Origin: UBA668 sp041918155
Lineage (GTDB): Bacteria > Actinomycetota > Acidimicrobiia > Acidimicrobiales > Ilumatobacteraceae
Length of the DNA: 64,000 nucleotides
Assembly: GCA_041918155.1 (NCBI GenBank)
Contig: JAYRWH010000090.1
Coordinates: 1 to 64,000, forward strand
Reading direction: 5' to 3'
In this document: positions 41,799 to 51,013 of the stretch, in pieces
Numbering within the stretch: the stretch's first letter is position 1
Layout: the number at the start of each line of letters is the position of its first letter
Program-made: the position numbers and the translations under genes
The notes under the pieces: generated by a model
Told to the model about the DNA's origin: nothing
Seen by the model: only the letters and a program-made list of their open reading frames with translations
The model's database searches: none

Positions 41799-41828
41799 GG
41801 TCCGCTCCTCCGTGCCGCCGTCGTCAAC

Positions 41829-43070
41829 CTACTCAACGCATGAGGGGAGGGGTAGCCAGAGGGAGAGGCGGGCGCCGCCGAGGGGGCTGCGGGCAGCCGT
41901 GACGCCGCCGGCGTGCGCCTCGGCGACCGAGGCCACGATCGCGAGGCCGAGGCCGGCGCCGCCGCGATCGGCGGTGCGGGCCTCGTCGAGGCGGGTGAAG
42001 CGGCGGAAGATCTCGTCGTGCTGGGCGGGATCGATGCCCGGGCCGTCGTCGTCCACGTGCAGCCACACGCGACCGTCGGCGACCTCGACGGTGGCCGCGA
42101 CGCGATCGGCCGCGTGACGGCGGGCGTTGGCGAGCAGGTTGCGGATCGCGCGGGCCGCCAGGGCACGGTCGAGCGACACCTCCCGGGACGCGCCGCTCAC
42201 CTCGGCCGCGGGCGCCACCACAGCGGCCTCCTCGCGCACGAGTGCGAGCAGGTCGATCGGCGCGAGCGCGATCGGCCGTGCCTCGTCGAGCGTGGAGAGC
42301 AGCACGAGATCGTCGATGCGCTCGCCGAGCCGCGCGCACAGCGCGTCGAGACGATCGAGCAGGGCGTCGTCGACCGCCTGCGCCTTCGACCCCACCAGCT
42401 CCAGCTCGCCCTGCAGCGCCATCAACGGGGTGCGCAGTTCGTGGGCCGCGTCGGAGGTGAACTGGCGTTGCGCGGCGCGGCCTTCCTCGATGCGGTCGAG
42501 CATTGCGTTCACGGTGGTGGCGAGGCGCTCGATCTCGTCGCCCGTGTCGGGCACGGGCACGCGAGCGCCGCTGTTCGCGCCGCCGATCGTGCCCGCGAGC
42601 GCGGTGATCGAGCCGACGGGCCGCAAGGCGCGGTGGGTGGCCAGGCCGGCCATGAGCGCGCTCAGCACGGCCCCCAGAGGGATCGCGATCCACAGCCCGC
42701 GGTACAGCGAGTGCAGGCTGTCGGTGAGCCGCGCCTGCGAGGTGGTGCCCACCAACACCACGGTGGTTCCCCTGATCTCCACGGTGCGCGTCACCTGCAG
42801 GCTGCCCGCCGGTGTGGCCGGCACCTGGGCCGGATCGACCACCAGGGCATCCACCCCGTCGGCGGTGGACAGCGTCACCGTGCCCGTGCCCGAGCGCACC
42901 CCCGCCTCCAATTGGTCGAGCACCTCGCCGACCCGCTCACGGATCGCGTCGCGCCCGCTGTTGGCGATGGCGACGAAGCCGACCGTGCCGAGCAACGAGT
43001 AGAGCCCAGCGGTGACCGCGAGCACGGTGAACGTGACCCGGCCGCGCACGCCAGTGAGCGGGTTCCTCAT
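41829..43070 (-). CDS. Sensor histidine kinase (OmpR-partner type)
   Basis: The 413-residue kinase has an N-terminal membrane helix (11-35), a roughly 90-residue external sensing segment, a second helix (about 124-145) and a HAMP linker. The HisKA motif is SDAAHELRTPLMAL with phospho-acceptor H210. The ATPase domain has the N-box IRNLLANARRHA, G1 VDDDGPGID and G2 GGAGLGLAI. The ATG at 43070 overlaps the response-regulator stop. Signal unknown. Confidence 0.94.
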   Translation of the reverse strand: MRNPLTGVRGRVTFTVLAVTAGLYSLLGTVGFVAIANSGRDAIRERVGEVLDQLEAGVRSGTGTVTLSTADGVDALVVDPAQVPATPAGSLQVTRTVEIRGTTVVLVGTTSQARLTDSLHSLYRGLWIAIPLGAVLSALMAGLATHRALRPVGSITALAGTIGGANSGARVPVPDTGDEIERLATTVNAMLDRIEEGRAAQRQFTSDAAHELRTPLMALQGELELVGSKAQAVDDALLDRLDALCARLGERIDDLVLLSTLDEARPIALAPIDLLALVREEAAVVAPAAEVSGASREVSLDRALAARAIRNLLANARRHAADRVAATVEVADGRVWLHVDDDGPGIDPAQHDEIFRRFTRLDEARTADRGGAGLGLAIVASVAEAHAGGVTAARSPLGGARLSLWLPLPSCVE

Positions 43071-43726
43071 CGCACTCCGATCCGGTAGCCCAGGCCACGC
43101 ACGTTCTCGATCTGCACGGGGGCGAGCTTCTCGCGCAGGCGGCGCAGGTAGATGTCGAGGTTGCTCGCGTCCACCCCGGCATCGGGGCCCCACACGTCGT
43201 CGAGCAGTTCCTGGCGGGTCGCGCACGCGCCGTTGGCGAGCAGCAGGCAGCGCAGCAACTGGTCTTCGCGGCTGGTGAGCGTGATCGGCTCGCCGGCCAC
43301 CGCGCACTCGCGGGTGCCGAGGTCGTAGTGCAGGTCGCCACGCAGCACGACATTGCTGGCGAGCGCGGAGTTGCGCCGCATGAGCACGCGCAGGCGGGCG
43401 GCGATGACGGCGATGCTGGCCGGCTTGGTGATGAAGTCGTCGGCGCCGGAATCGAGCAGGTCGATCTGGTCGTACTCGCCCGACTTGGCGGTGAGCACGA
43501 GGATCGGCGTGGTGTCGCCCTCCTCGCGCAGGCGGGTGCACACCGAGTAGCCGTTCATGCCGGGCAGCAGCAGATCGAGCACGATCGCCTGGTAGCCGCC
43601 GTCGAGCGCCTTCCACAGGCCCTCCGCGCCGTCGGCGCACGTGTCGACGTCGAAGCCCTCGGCGCGCAGGCCGCGCTCGACGACGCTGCGGATCGCATCG
43701 TCGTCCTCGATCACCAGCACCCGCAT
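43067..43726 (-). CDS. OmpR/PhoB-type response regulator
   Basis: The 219-residue regulator has an N-terminal receiver domain: acidic pair EDDD (7-10), phospho-acceptor D51 (AIVLDLLLPGMNG) and conserved Lys in DFITKPAS. The winged-helix effector domain contains LTSREDQLLRCLLLANG and SNLDIYLRRLREKL, ending ENVRGLGYRIGVR. I prefer the ATG at 43726 after GGTGA; a GTG at 43735 is possible. It is divergent from the secreted-protein gene, with tandem GTTCA-type sites between them. Confidence 0.94.
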   Translation of the reverse strand: MRVLVIEDDDAIRSVVERGLRAEGFDVDTCADGAEGLWKALDGGYQAIVLDLLLPGMNGYSVCTRLREEGDTTPILVLTAKSGEYDQIDLLDSGADDFITKPASIAVIAARLRVLMRRNSALASNVVLRGDLHYDLGTRECAVAGEPITLTSREDQLLRCLLLANGACATRQELLDDVWGPDAGVDASNLDIYLRRLREKLAPVQIENVRGLGYRIGVR

Positions 43727-43770
43727 GGATGTCACCGTAACGAGCGGGCGCAGGGCCTGCTCGACGGCCC

Positions 43771-43808
43771 GTTCAGACTCGTTTCAGGTTCATCCGTGGT
43801 GCAATTCA
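43771..43808. promoter_or_regulatory. Tandem GTTCA-type boxes upstream of the response regulator and secreted protein
   Basis: GTTCA (43771), TTTCA (43782), GTTCA (43788) and ATTCA (43804) occur within 38 bases; the first two are 11 bp apart and the first and last 33 bp apart, keeping helical phase. Direct repeats of this kind with an 11-bp step are typical of OmpR/PhoP-type response-regulator operators. They lie between the divergent response-regulator gene and the secreted-protein gene. Confidence 0.5.
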
Positions 43809-43871
43809 GTCGTGCGAGCGGATCATGCCGCCATCAGCCCCGATCGGCGGGGCGGAGAGAGAGGAAGCGTG

Positions 43872-44483
43872 ATGAAGCGCAACACATTGTTCGGAGCCGC
43901 CGGCCTGCTGGTGGCGGGTGCGGCGATCGGCGCCGGCGCCATCGTCAGCCAGAACGCGATGGCCTCCGACGGCCAGGTGGAGACCGCCGACGCGCTCACG
44001 ATGATCAACATCAGCGAGGACGGCACGGCCCTGCAGTGCACGTTCACCGGTGCCGACATCGAGGGCCTGGTGCCCGAGGGCATTCCCACCGACGACGCGC
44101 TCAAGGGCCAGATGGTGATGGGCGTCGCCAACATCGTTTCCGCCGAGGGCAGCCTGCCAGAGATCGACGTCGACGGCGGCACTGTCGTCGGCAACGCCGG
44201 CGTCATCGTCGGTTCGATCGCCCCCGGCGCCCTGCCTGCCGACGGCGTGATCACGGTGGAGGCCAGCACGGCCACCGGTGGGATCCAGATCAGTGGCACG
44301 AATGCCGACGGCACCCCGATCGCCGGACCGGAGACCCGTGAGGGCACCGCCGAGGAGTGCGCGGCGATGCGCGCCGAAGCGCTGGCGAACCTGCAGGACC
44401 TGCAGGCCCAGGTCGCCACGGCCACGAGCGGCGAGGCCGTGATCAACGTCTCCGGCGGAGCGGGCGTGACCACCAAGCCCTGA
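43872..44483 (+). CDS. Secreted hypothetical protein
   Basis: The 203-residue protein has a Sec signal peptide (MKRNTLFGAAGLLVAGAAIG, then AGAIVSQNAMASD with a likely cleavage after AMA). The mature part is Gly/Ala-rich with short repeated motifs (ALPADGVITVEASTATGG, IQISGTNADGTPIAG) and a C-terminal helix ALANLQDLQAQVATA. No known family is recognised. The ATG follows GAGGAAGCG. Being divergent from the two-component genes, it is a plausible target of that system. Confidence 0.8.
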   Translation: MKRNTLFGAAGLLVAGAAIGAGAIVSQNAMASDGQVETADALTMINISEDGTALQCTFTGADIEGLVPEGIPTDDALKGQMVMGVANIVSAEGSLPEIDVDGGTVVGNAGVIVGSIAPGALPADGVITVEASTATGGIQISGTNADGTPIAGPETREGTAEECAAMRAEALANLQDLQAQVATATSGEAVINVSGGAGVTTKP

Positions 44484-44500
44484 CCGGTACCCTCCGGCGG

Positions 44501-45718
44501 GTGCAATCCGCCGACTCCGGCCCCAATGACGAAGCGACACGGCGTGCGATGCGCGCCGTGTTCGTCGTTTTCATCGGTATGGGCGTCGCCACGGCGAGCT
44601 GGGCCTCGCGCATCCCCCAGGTGAAGCACGCGTTGCACCTCACCCCGAAGGCCCTCGGCGGCGTCATCCTCGCGTTCGCGATCGGGTCGCTGTGCTCGCT
44701 GCCCCTGGCCGGGCTGGTGGTACACCGCCTCGGCGCGGAGCGCACGATCCGGCTGATGTCGATCGTGTGTGCCATTGGTGTCGGGGTGATGGGTGTCGGC
44801 GTGCAGTTCGGGGTGCCGCCGGTGATGGCCGGACTGTTCCTGGCCGGCTTCGGCAACGGGATGTGGGACGTCGCCACGAATGTCGAGGCCGCGGCGATCG
44901 AGCAGCGCGCCGGCCGGTCGGTGATGCCCCGATTCCATGCAGGGTTCAGTGTCGGCACGGTGATGGGTGGCCTGATCGGCGCGGGCATGAACGCGCTCCA
45001 CGTGAACGTGACGGCTCACCTGGTGGGCATGGCCGTGTTGATCGGAGTGGGCGTCCCGCTGGCGTCGTTCGGATTCCTGCCGATCGTCGAAGTGGCACAC
45101 GACGAACACGCTGAGAGCAAGCACCCGATGCACGCCTGGGTCGAGCCGCGCACGCTCCTGATCGGCGTGTTCGTGCTGACGATGGCGTTCGCCGAGGGCA
45201 CCGCCAACGACTGGCTCGGGGTGGCCGCGATCGATGGTTATGGGGCGAGCGCGGCGGTCGGCTCGATGGCGTACGTGGTGTTCGTCACCGGCATGACTGT
45301 GTGTCGCTGGTTCGGCCCGGGGCTGATCGATCGCTTCGGCCGCGTGGTGGCGATGCGCGCGAGCGCGGCCTGCGCCATGGTGGGGCTGCTCATCGTGGTG
45401 TTCGGGCCCAACCTGGCGACGGCCGCGATCGGCGCCGTCCTGTGGGGCCTCGGGGCTGCACTCGGCTTCCCCACCGGCATGAGTGCCGCGGGCGACGAGC
45501 CGAAGTACGCGGCCGCCCGCGTCAGCGTGGTGGCCACGATCGGGTACTGCGCGTTCCTCGCCGGCCCGGCGCTGATCGGCCTCGTCGGCAACCATGTCGG
45601 CGTGCTGCACGCCCTCACGGTGACGGCCGGCCTGTTGGGCGTCGGTGTGCTCGTGGCCGGCTCGACGCGGCAGCTGGTGGGCGAGGCCGCCGGCAGCGAG
45701 CCGCTCAGCGCTGCTTGA
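44501..45718 (+). CDS. MFS transporter
   Basis: The 405-residue protein has about twelve membrane helices. Starting from the GTG at 44501, the first helix carries AVFVVFIGMGVATASWASRIPQVK, and FAIGSLCSLPLAGLVVHRLGAERTIRL resembles the conserved MFS loop between helices 2 and 3. The RIPQVK and NDWLGV elements are like the YbjJ/FucP-related group. Substrate is unknown. Its end overlaps the convergent LLM gene by 14 bases. Confidence 0.9.
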   Translation: MQSADSGPNDEATRRAMRAVFVVFIGMGVATASWASRIPQVKHALHLTPKALGGVILAFAIGSLCSLPLAGLVVHRLGAERTIRLMSIVCAIGVGVMGVGVQFGVPPVMAGLFLAGFGNGMWDVATNVEAAAIEQRAGRSVMPRFHAGFSVGTVMGGLIGAGMNALHVNVTAHLVGMAVLIGVGVPLASFGFLPIVEVAHDEHAESKHPMHAWVEPRTLLIGVFVLTMAFAEGTANDWLGVAAIDGYGASAAVGSMAYVVFVTGMTVCRWFGPGLIDRFGRVVAMRASAACAMVGLLIVVFGPNLATAAIGAVLWGLGAALGFPTGMSAAGDEPKYAAARVSVVATIGYCAFLAGPALIGLVGNHVGVLHALTVTAGLLGVGVLVAGSTRQLVGEAAGSEPLSAA

Positions 45719-46571
45719 GCGGACCCATCACCTGTTCCACGAAGCGGTGGATCGGCTCCAGCGAGCGCGGGTGCCCGAAGTCCATCACGAAGTGCTGCAC
45801 GCCGAGATCGGCCCGGTGCGCCAACAGCTCGAGGAGCGCGGCGCTGTCGGCGTCGGATTCGGGGAGCGGCCGTTCGACCGTGTTGCTGATCTCGATCGCG
45901 CCGGGGTCGCGCCCGGCGCGTTCCGCCGAGGCGCGCACGATGCCGAGCTTGCGGGCGTAGTCCTCGTCATCGACGTAGCGGCCGTTCCACATGTCGGCGA
46001 TGCGGCCCGCGAGGGGCAGCCCCACCTGCTCGCCCGACGCGCCGATGCAGACACGTGGTGGCAGCTCCGGCAACGGCGGCGCCGATGCACCCTCGATGTG
46101 GAAGTGCTTGCCGTGGAACGTCGGTGCGGCCTCGCTCCACATCAGCCGGCAGATGGCGACGACCTCCTCGAGTTGCTCGAAACGCACCTTCGCCGAGGGG
46201 AAGTCGTAGCCGTAGGCGCGGTATTCGTCCTCCCGCCAACCGGCGCCGATGCCGAGGATGAAGCGGTTGCCCGACAGCACCTGCAACGTTGCGGCCATCT
46301 TCGCCGTGAGCGCAGGCGGGCGGTAGCCGTGGCCGAGCACGTGGTGGCAGAGCGCCACGTTCGGGTGGCGGGCGGCGAGCCAGGTGAGCGTCGTCCAGCC
46401 CTCGAGGAACGGGTCGGTCTTCGCGTCGAAGCCGTAGAAGTGGTCGGCGACCCACAACGAGTCGAAGTGCGGCAGCGCGGTCGGCAGGATCTCGGTGTCC
46501 TGGTAGGCGGCGATGGGCACATAGTCGCTCCACCGGTTGCCGATCACCGGCGTGAGCCAGCCGAACTTCAA
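45705..46571 (-). CDS. Luciferase-like (F420-type) monooxygenase
   Basis: The 288-residue protein belongs to the LLM superfamily: LPHFDSLWVADHFYGFD, LAARHPNVALCHHVLG, RPPALTAKMAATLQVLSGNRFILGIGAGW, EQLEEVVAICRLMWSEAAPTFHGKHF and a C-terminal RRA-type segment. The combination matches F420-dependent actinobacterial members. I used the TTG at 46571 (KFGWLTPVIG), because the SRPBCC stop lies just upstream and no ATG is available there. It may work with the SRPBCC protein. Confidence 0.88.
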   Translation of the reverse strand: MKFGWLTPVIGNRWSDYVPIAAYQDTEILPTALPHFDSLWVADHFYGFDAKTDPFLEGWTTLTWLAARHPNVALCHHVLGHGYRPPALTAKMAATLQVLSGNRFILGIGAGWREDEYRAYGYDFPSAKVRFEQLEEVVAICRLMWSEAAPTFHGKHFHIEGASAPPLPELPPRVCIGASGEQVGLPLAGRIADMWNGRYVDDEDYARKLGIVRASAERAGRDPGAIEISNTVERPLPESDADSAALLELLAHRADLGVQHFVMDFGHPRSLEPIHRFVEQVMGPLKQR

Positions 46572-46576
46572 CGCGC

Positions 46577-47035
46577 TCAGGCGGCTTCCAACCCCTTCTT
46601 GATGCGGTCGAGCGTGGCCTGCATGCCCTTCACCATCATCCGCCGCCGGCCGAGCACGTACTTGTAGACGAACCCGGTCACGCCCTTCGGCACGAAGCTG
46701 AACGACTCGGTCACCTTCGTGCCGTTGCCCTCCGCAGCGAACTCGTAGCGCCACGTCGTGTAGCCCTCGGCGCTGAACTCGAACACCACGCCCGGCTCAC
46801 AGGCGGTGACCTTCGACGTGGTGGTCCAGGCCTTCACCGTGCGGCCGGCGATCTTGGCCACGTTGTCGCCCTCGAACTCGGCGCCCACAGAGGGGCCGGT
46901 GGCGTCGCCCTTCCAACGCCCCGCGGTGCACTCGGGGCTCCACTCGCCCATGCGGGTGATGTCGGCGACGGCGGCCCACACCTCTGCCGGGGGTCGTTCG
47001 ATGACACTGGTGGCGCTGCCTGTGGTGCTGCTCAT
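46577..47035 (-). CDS. SRPBCC-superfamily protein
   Basis: The 152-residue START-like protein begins SSTTGSATSVIERPPAEVWAAVADITRMGEWSP, followed by GAEFEGDNVAKIAGRTVKAWT and VVFEFSAEGYTTWRYEFAAEG (quoted in part) and a closing helix with YVLGRRRMMVKGMQATLDRI. These are typical actinobacterial SRPBCC features. The next gene starts about five bases after it, so it is probably co-transcribed with the LLM monooxygenase. Confidence 0.9.
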   Translation of the reverse strand: MSSTTGSATSVIERPPAEVWAAVADITRMGEWSPECTAGRWKGDATGPSVGAEFEGDNVAKIAGRTVKAWTTTSKVTACEPGVVFEFSAEGYTTWRYEFAAEGNGTKVTESFSFVPKGVTGFVYKYVLGRRRMMVKGMQATLDRIKKGLEAA

Positions 47036-47088
47036 GCGGGGGACCTTACGCGCTCGTGATCGGCGGTTCGTTGTGCGAGCATTCGCCC

Positions 47089-49692
47089 GTGGCCCGGGCC
47101 CTCCTGCTCACTGCGCCGTGGCGCCGCGCACTCGTGGCGCTGCGCCATCGGCCGGGCATGCTCGCCACCGCCGCGGCGGCCGGCCTCATCATCGGGCTCG
47201 TGGCCAGCGCTCCGGTGCTGTTCGTGTCGGCCGTCGGCTCGGGGGCGGTGCAGGTGCAGTACGCCGACACCTGCCCAGCCTCCACCTCGGTGACGATGAC
47301 GGTGCCACGTGGGGTGGTGGTGAACGGTGTGTTCCAGCCCTACGACGACAGCAGCGCGCTCCGTCTGCTCGGCGACGTGACCGCCGGCCAGGCGTCGTTC
47401 GCTGCTCCCGAGCACGTGGAGGCCAGCTACTCGCCCACCAAGGTGAGCGCGGGCGATGCCGACGGCCAGATCGGCTTCCTCGTGCGCCCGGGCTGGCGCG
47501 ACCATGTCGAGTTCGTCACCGACGAGGTGCCCGGCAACGTCTGGCTGCCCGACACGTTGGCCGCCGGGCTCTCGGTCGGCTCGGGCGACACGATCGTGGT
47601 GCACACGCGTGGGGGAGGTGATCGCACCCTGCGCGTGGCGGCCGTCTTCCGTGATCTCGCCCTGCGCCAGCTCGACGACTTCTGGTGCGCCGCGGTGGAT
47701 GCGATCCTGCCGCGCAACATGTTCGGCGAGGTGTTCCCCCCGGCGATGGCGATCGTGGAGAAGGCCACGTTCGACGACGAGGCGCTGCGCGACAGCCTCT
47801 ACTTCTCGCGGTATGTGGCCCAGTTCGCTCGTCCGCCGCTCACGATCGCCGACGCCACGCGCTACAAGAACGAGACCGCGGTGGTGCGCAGCCGCGTGGC
47901 TGCGGCCGATCCGGCGGCGCGGGTGATCGCCTCGATCGACCGTCTCGACAACCGTTCGCGAACGGTACGCACTGCTGTGCGCGACACCACGTTGCCGGTG
48001 GCCGCGCTCGCGGTGGTGTGCGCGCTCGCGCTCGCCTCGGTGCTCGGGCTGCTGTGGGTGAGGGCGCGGCGCAACTCGTGCATCGCCCTGGCGACGATCG
48101 GGGTGCCGCCCTCGGCCATCGGCGGGAAGGCCGCGCTGGAGGTGGGCGGTGCGCTCGTCGTCGGTGCCGCCGCCGGGGTGATGACGGCACAGACGTCGAT
48201 GGGCCTGTGGGCGCCGTCAAGCGACCTCGAGCCGGGGTCGCTGGGGTGGGCATTCGTGGCCGGCGGTGCTGCGGCCGCGGCGGGCATCATGCTCGTCGCC
48301 GCGACAGCGGCCGTTTCGTGCCGGTCGCTGCTGCGTCACGCGGTGCCGCTGGGCCGCGGCTGGCTCTCCGTGGTGCCCTGGGAGCTGGGGCTCGCCGTGG
48401 TGGCCTGGCTGGCCGCCCGCGACATCGGCACCGAGGCACTCGTGCCGGTGGAGGGCAGCCGCGTCGTCGACACCAGCGCGTCCGTGCTGCTGCTGCCGCT
48501 GGCCGTGCTCGCCCTCGGAGCGGCCCTCACCGCGCGCGCCTGGTGGCTGCTCACCCGCCGTCGACGCGCGCAACACCTCCCCACGCGCCTGCAGCGCCGC
48601 CTCGCGCTGCGTCGGCTGCAGTTCGGCTCGAAGGCGGGCACCGCCATCCTCGGCGCGGGCACGCTCGCGCTGGGCGTGTCGGTGTTCGGGCTGGCGATGA
48701 ACTCGTCGCTCGAACGCACCGGGGTGGCGAAGAGCTCTGTGTACGTGGGCAGCGATATCCGCGTGTTGATCGCCGGCAGCTTGCCGGCGGACGTGCCCGG
48801 GGCCACCGAGGTGTGGCAGCGCAGCGAGATGGAGTACGCAGGCGTCGAGGTCGATCTCCTCGCCGTCGACCCGGCATCGTTCGCGCAGGCCGCCTTCTGG
48901 GACGACGCGTTCGCCGACGCCTCGCTCGCTTCGCTGATGAGCGACATCGCCACGGGATCCGGGTCGCCGGTGCCGGCGATCCTCGTGGGCGACGCCGCCG
49001 AGTCGGGTGGCGTCGTCAACCCCAACCAGCCGGCGGATCCGTGGCCGGTGGAGGTCGTCGCCCACGTCAGGGCCTTCCCCGGCGCGGGCAGCAAGCGGCC
49101 GACGCTGGTGGTGCCGCTCGCGGCGGCGCAGGCCGGGCCGATCAACTACTTCCACTTCGTGTCCGCGAAGGGCGACTACGGCGAGTGGCGTGGCACGTTG
49201 CAGGAACTCGGCGCGCAGCCGATGCTGGCGATCTCCCGTCAGGGCGCGGTCGACTCCTCGGTGTTGCAGTTCGCCGCGTGGTCGTTCGACTTCGTGAAGG
49301 CGCTCGGTGTCTTCGTGGGCGGTCTGGTGGTGGCTGCGTTGGTGTTGCACCTGTCGGCCCGCCAGCGCCAGCAGGCGCTCGGCTTCGCCTTCCTGCGGCG
49401 GATGGGCTTCACCCGGCGGCGGCATTGGTCGGCGCTCGTGGCCGAGGTGGGGGCGATGATGCTCGGCGTGGTGCTGCTCGGCACGGCGCTCGCGCTCGCG
49501 TGCGTGAGGATCGTCAGCCCCCATGTCGATCCGCTGCCGGTGACTCCACCCACGCCGCTGATGGTGGTGCCGTGGATCGCCCTCGCCGTGATCTGGGGTG
49601 TGGGCGTCGCGGTGGTGTTGCTCGGCACCGCGTTCGCCCAGCTCGTCGGTGGCCGTGTCGATGTCGCGGAGGTGTTGCGCGATGGATCGTGA
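47089..49692 (+). CDS. FtsX-like ABC transporter permease
   Basis: This about 867-residue protein has two FtsX-type modules: an N-terminal helix (MLATAAAAGLIIGLVASAPVLF), an external MacB-like periplasmic-core domain, a cluster of helices around 310-470 (for example TLPVAALAVVCALALASVLGLLW), a second large external domain and a C-terminal helix cluster (GVFVGGLVVAALVLHLSA, MMLGVVLLGTALALACV). The open frame begins at a GTG at 47056; I prefer the GTG at 47089 (ARALLLTAPWRRAL), a common start for this family. The two ATPases follow directly. Confidence 0.88.
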   Translation: MARALLLTAPWRRALVALRHRPGMLATAAAAGLIIGLVASAPVLFVSAVGSGAVQVQYADTCPASTSVTMTVPRGVVVNGVFQPYDDSSALRLLGDVTAGQASFAAPEHVEASYSPTKVSAGDADGQIGFLVRPGWRDHVEFVTDEVPGNVWLPDTLAAGLSVGSGDTIVVHTRGGGDRTLRVAAVFRDLALRQLDDFWCAAVDAILPRNMFGEVFPPAMAIVEKATFDDEALRDSLYFSRYVAQFARPPLTIADATRYKNETAVVRSRVAAADPAARVIASIDRLDNRSRTVRTAVRDTTLPVAALAVVCALALASVLGLLWVRARRNSCIALATIGVPPSAIGGKAALEVGGALVVGAAAGVMTAQTSMGLWAPSSDLEPGSLGWAFVAGGAAAAAGIMLVAATAAVSCRSLLRHAVPLGRGWLSVVPWELGLAVVAWLAARDIGTEALVPVEGSRVVDTSASVLLLPLAVLALGAALTARAWWLLTRRRRAQHLPTRLQRRLALRRLQFGSKAGTAILGAGTLALGVSVFGLAMNSSLERTGVAKSSVYVGSDIRVLIAGSLPADVPGATEVWQRSEMEYAGVEVDLLAVDPASFAQAAFWDDAFADASLASLMSDIATGSGSPVPAILVGDAAESGGVVNPNQPADPWPVEVVAHVRAFPGAGSKRPTLVVPLAAAQAGPINYFHFVSAKGDYGEWRGTLQELGAQPMLAISRQGAVDSSVLQFAAWSFDFVKALGVFVGGLVVAALVLHLSARQRQQALGFAFLRRMGFTRRRHWSALVAEVGAMMLGVVLLGTALALACVRIVSPHVDPLPVTPPTPLMVVPWIALAVIWGVGVAVVLLGTAFAQLVGGRVDVAEVLRDGS

Positions 49693-50362
49693 GGCGACGG
49701 TGCTCGTGGGCCGCGACCTCAATGTGTCGTACCGCGCCGTCGACGGTGCGGTGCCGGCGGTCGTCGACGTGTCGCTGGAGGTGCACTCGGGCACGTTGGT
49801 GGTACTCGCCGGCCCTTCGGGCTCGGGCAAGAGCAGCCTCCTGCGCGTGCTCGGCCTCATCGACCGCCCCACCAGTGGATCGCTGTCACTCGCCGGTCGC
49901 GACGTGCTCGCGCTCGGCGATCGCGGCCGCCGTCGCCTGCGCCGTACCCATCTCGCCTATGTGCACCAGCGGCCGGTGACGAACCTGGTCGATGATCTAC
50001 GCGCCGAGGAGCAGGTCGCGTTCGCGCTCCAGGCACGTGGCCGCCAGGCAGTGGCGCTCTCGGTGGCCGCCGCGCTCCAGAGGTACGGGCTGGGCGAGCG
50101 TTCGCGGTCGCGCCCGGCGCACCTCAGCGGCGGCGAGCAGCAGCGGCTGGCGATCGCGATGGCCACCGCGGTGACGCCCGTGGTGCTGTTCGCTGACGAG
50201 CCGACCGCGGAGCTCGATCGCCACCATGCCCACGAGGTGATCGACGCGCTCGCCCGTGCCGCCGCGGACGGACAGGCCGTGGTGGTGGCCAGCCACGACC
50301 CCGACCTGATCGCCGCCGCCGGCGAAGTGGTGCGCCTGCGCGAAGGCAGGCGCGAGTCATGA
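49682..50362 (+). CDS. ABC transporter ATP-binding protein (LolD/MacB type)
   Basis: The 226-residue ATPase has Walker A AGPSGSGKSSL, the signature LSGGEQQRLAIAMA, Walker B VVLFADEPTAELD and an H-loop VVVASHDPD, all intact. It overlaps the permease stop by 11 bases. It would power export or lipoprotein-extraction activity with the FtsX permease. Confidence 0.92.
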   Translation: MDREATVLVGRDLNVSYRAVDGAVPAVVDVSLEVHSGTLVVLAGPSGSGKSSLLRVLGLIDRPTSGSLSLAGRDVLALGDRGRRRLRRTHLAYVHQRPVTNLVDDLRAEEQVAFALQARGRQAVALSVAAALQRYGLGERSRSRPAHLSGGEQQRLAIAMATAVTPVVLFADEPTAELDRHHAHEVIDALARAAADGQAVVVASHDPDLIAAAGEVVRLREGRRES

Positions 50363-51003
50363 GTGCTGTCCTCACCGCCACCGCGCTGCGCAAGTGGTTC
50401 ACCTCGGGCGATGAGCGGATCATGCCGGTCGACGGCGTCGACCTCGCATTGCACGCGGGCGAGATCGTGCTCGTCACCGGCCCGTCGGGTTCGGGCAAGA
50501 CCACGCTGATGCAGATGCTCACCGGCTTCCAGCGCCCCGACGAAGGCCGCGTCGAGTGGCCCGGCGGGGGCTCGATGCCGTCGTGGTCGGCGGTGGCCGT
50601 GGTGCCCCAATCGTTGGGCCTGCTGCCCGAGCTGACCGTCGCGGAGAACATCGCGCTCCCGCTCACTGCTCGCGGCCGAACCGAGGTGGCGCGGGTGGCG
50701 CCGCGTGTGGCGGCCGCGCTCACCCTGCTCGGTGTCGATCAACTCGCCGACCGGCTGGCGGGCGAGACCTCGCTCGGCCAGCAGCAGCGGGTGGCGGTCG
50801 CCCGCGCCCTCGTGGTGGGGCCGAAGGTGCTGGTGGCCGACGAGCCGACCAGCCACCAGGACCACGAGCACGGCGAGGTGGTGCTGCGGGCCATCGCCGC
50901 CGTGGCGGCGCGGGGCACGGCCTGCCTGTTGGCCGGCCACGACCCCCTGCTCGCCTCGGTGGCGACGCGCGTGCTGCGGATGGAATCGGGCCGCCTGGCC
51001 TGA
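50359..51003 (+). CDS. ABC transporter ATP-binding protein with degenerate signature
   Basis: The 214-residue ATPase has a normal Walker A TGPSGSGKTTL and H-loop (LAGHDPL), but the signature is ETSLGQQQRVAVARAL instead of LSGGQ and the D-loop is DEPTSHQDHEH rather than SALD. Paired with the canonical ATPase whose stop it overlaps (ATGA), it suggests an asymmetric heterodimer with one weak site. The partner permease is the FtsX protein upstream. Confidence 0.92.
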   Translation: MSAVLTATALRKWFTSGDERIMPVDGVDLALHAGEIVLVTGPSGSGKTTLMQMLTGFQRPDEGRVEWPGGGSMPSWSAVAVVPQSLGLLPELTVAENIALPLTARGRTEVARVAPRVAAALTLLGVDQLADRLAGETSLGQQQRVAVARALVVGPKVLVADEPTSHQDHEHGEVVLRAIAAVAARGTACLLAGHDPLLASVATRVLRMESGRLA

Positions 51004-51013
51004 GGCCAGGGGT

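Noticed and set aside
47685..49979. 764-codon plus-strand open frame overlapping the FtsX permease and first ATPase
   Set aside because: It is in another frame than the permease; the translation is Arg/Ala/Gly-rich and shows no motif, while the permease frame has membrane helices and continues into a normal ATPase pair.
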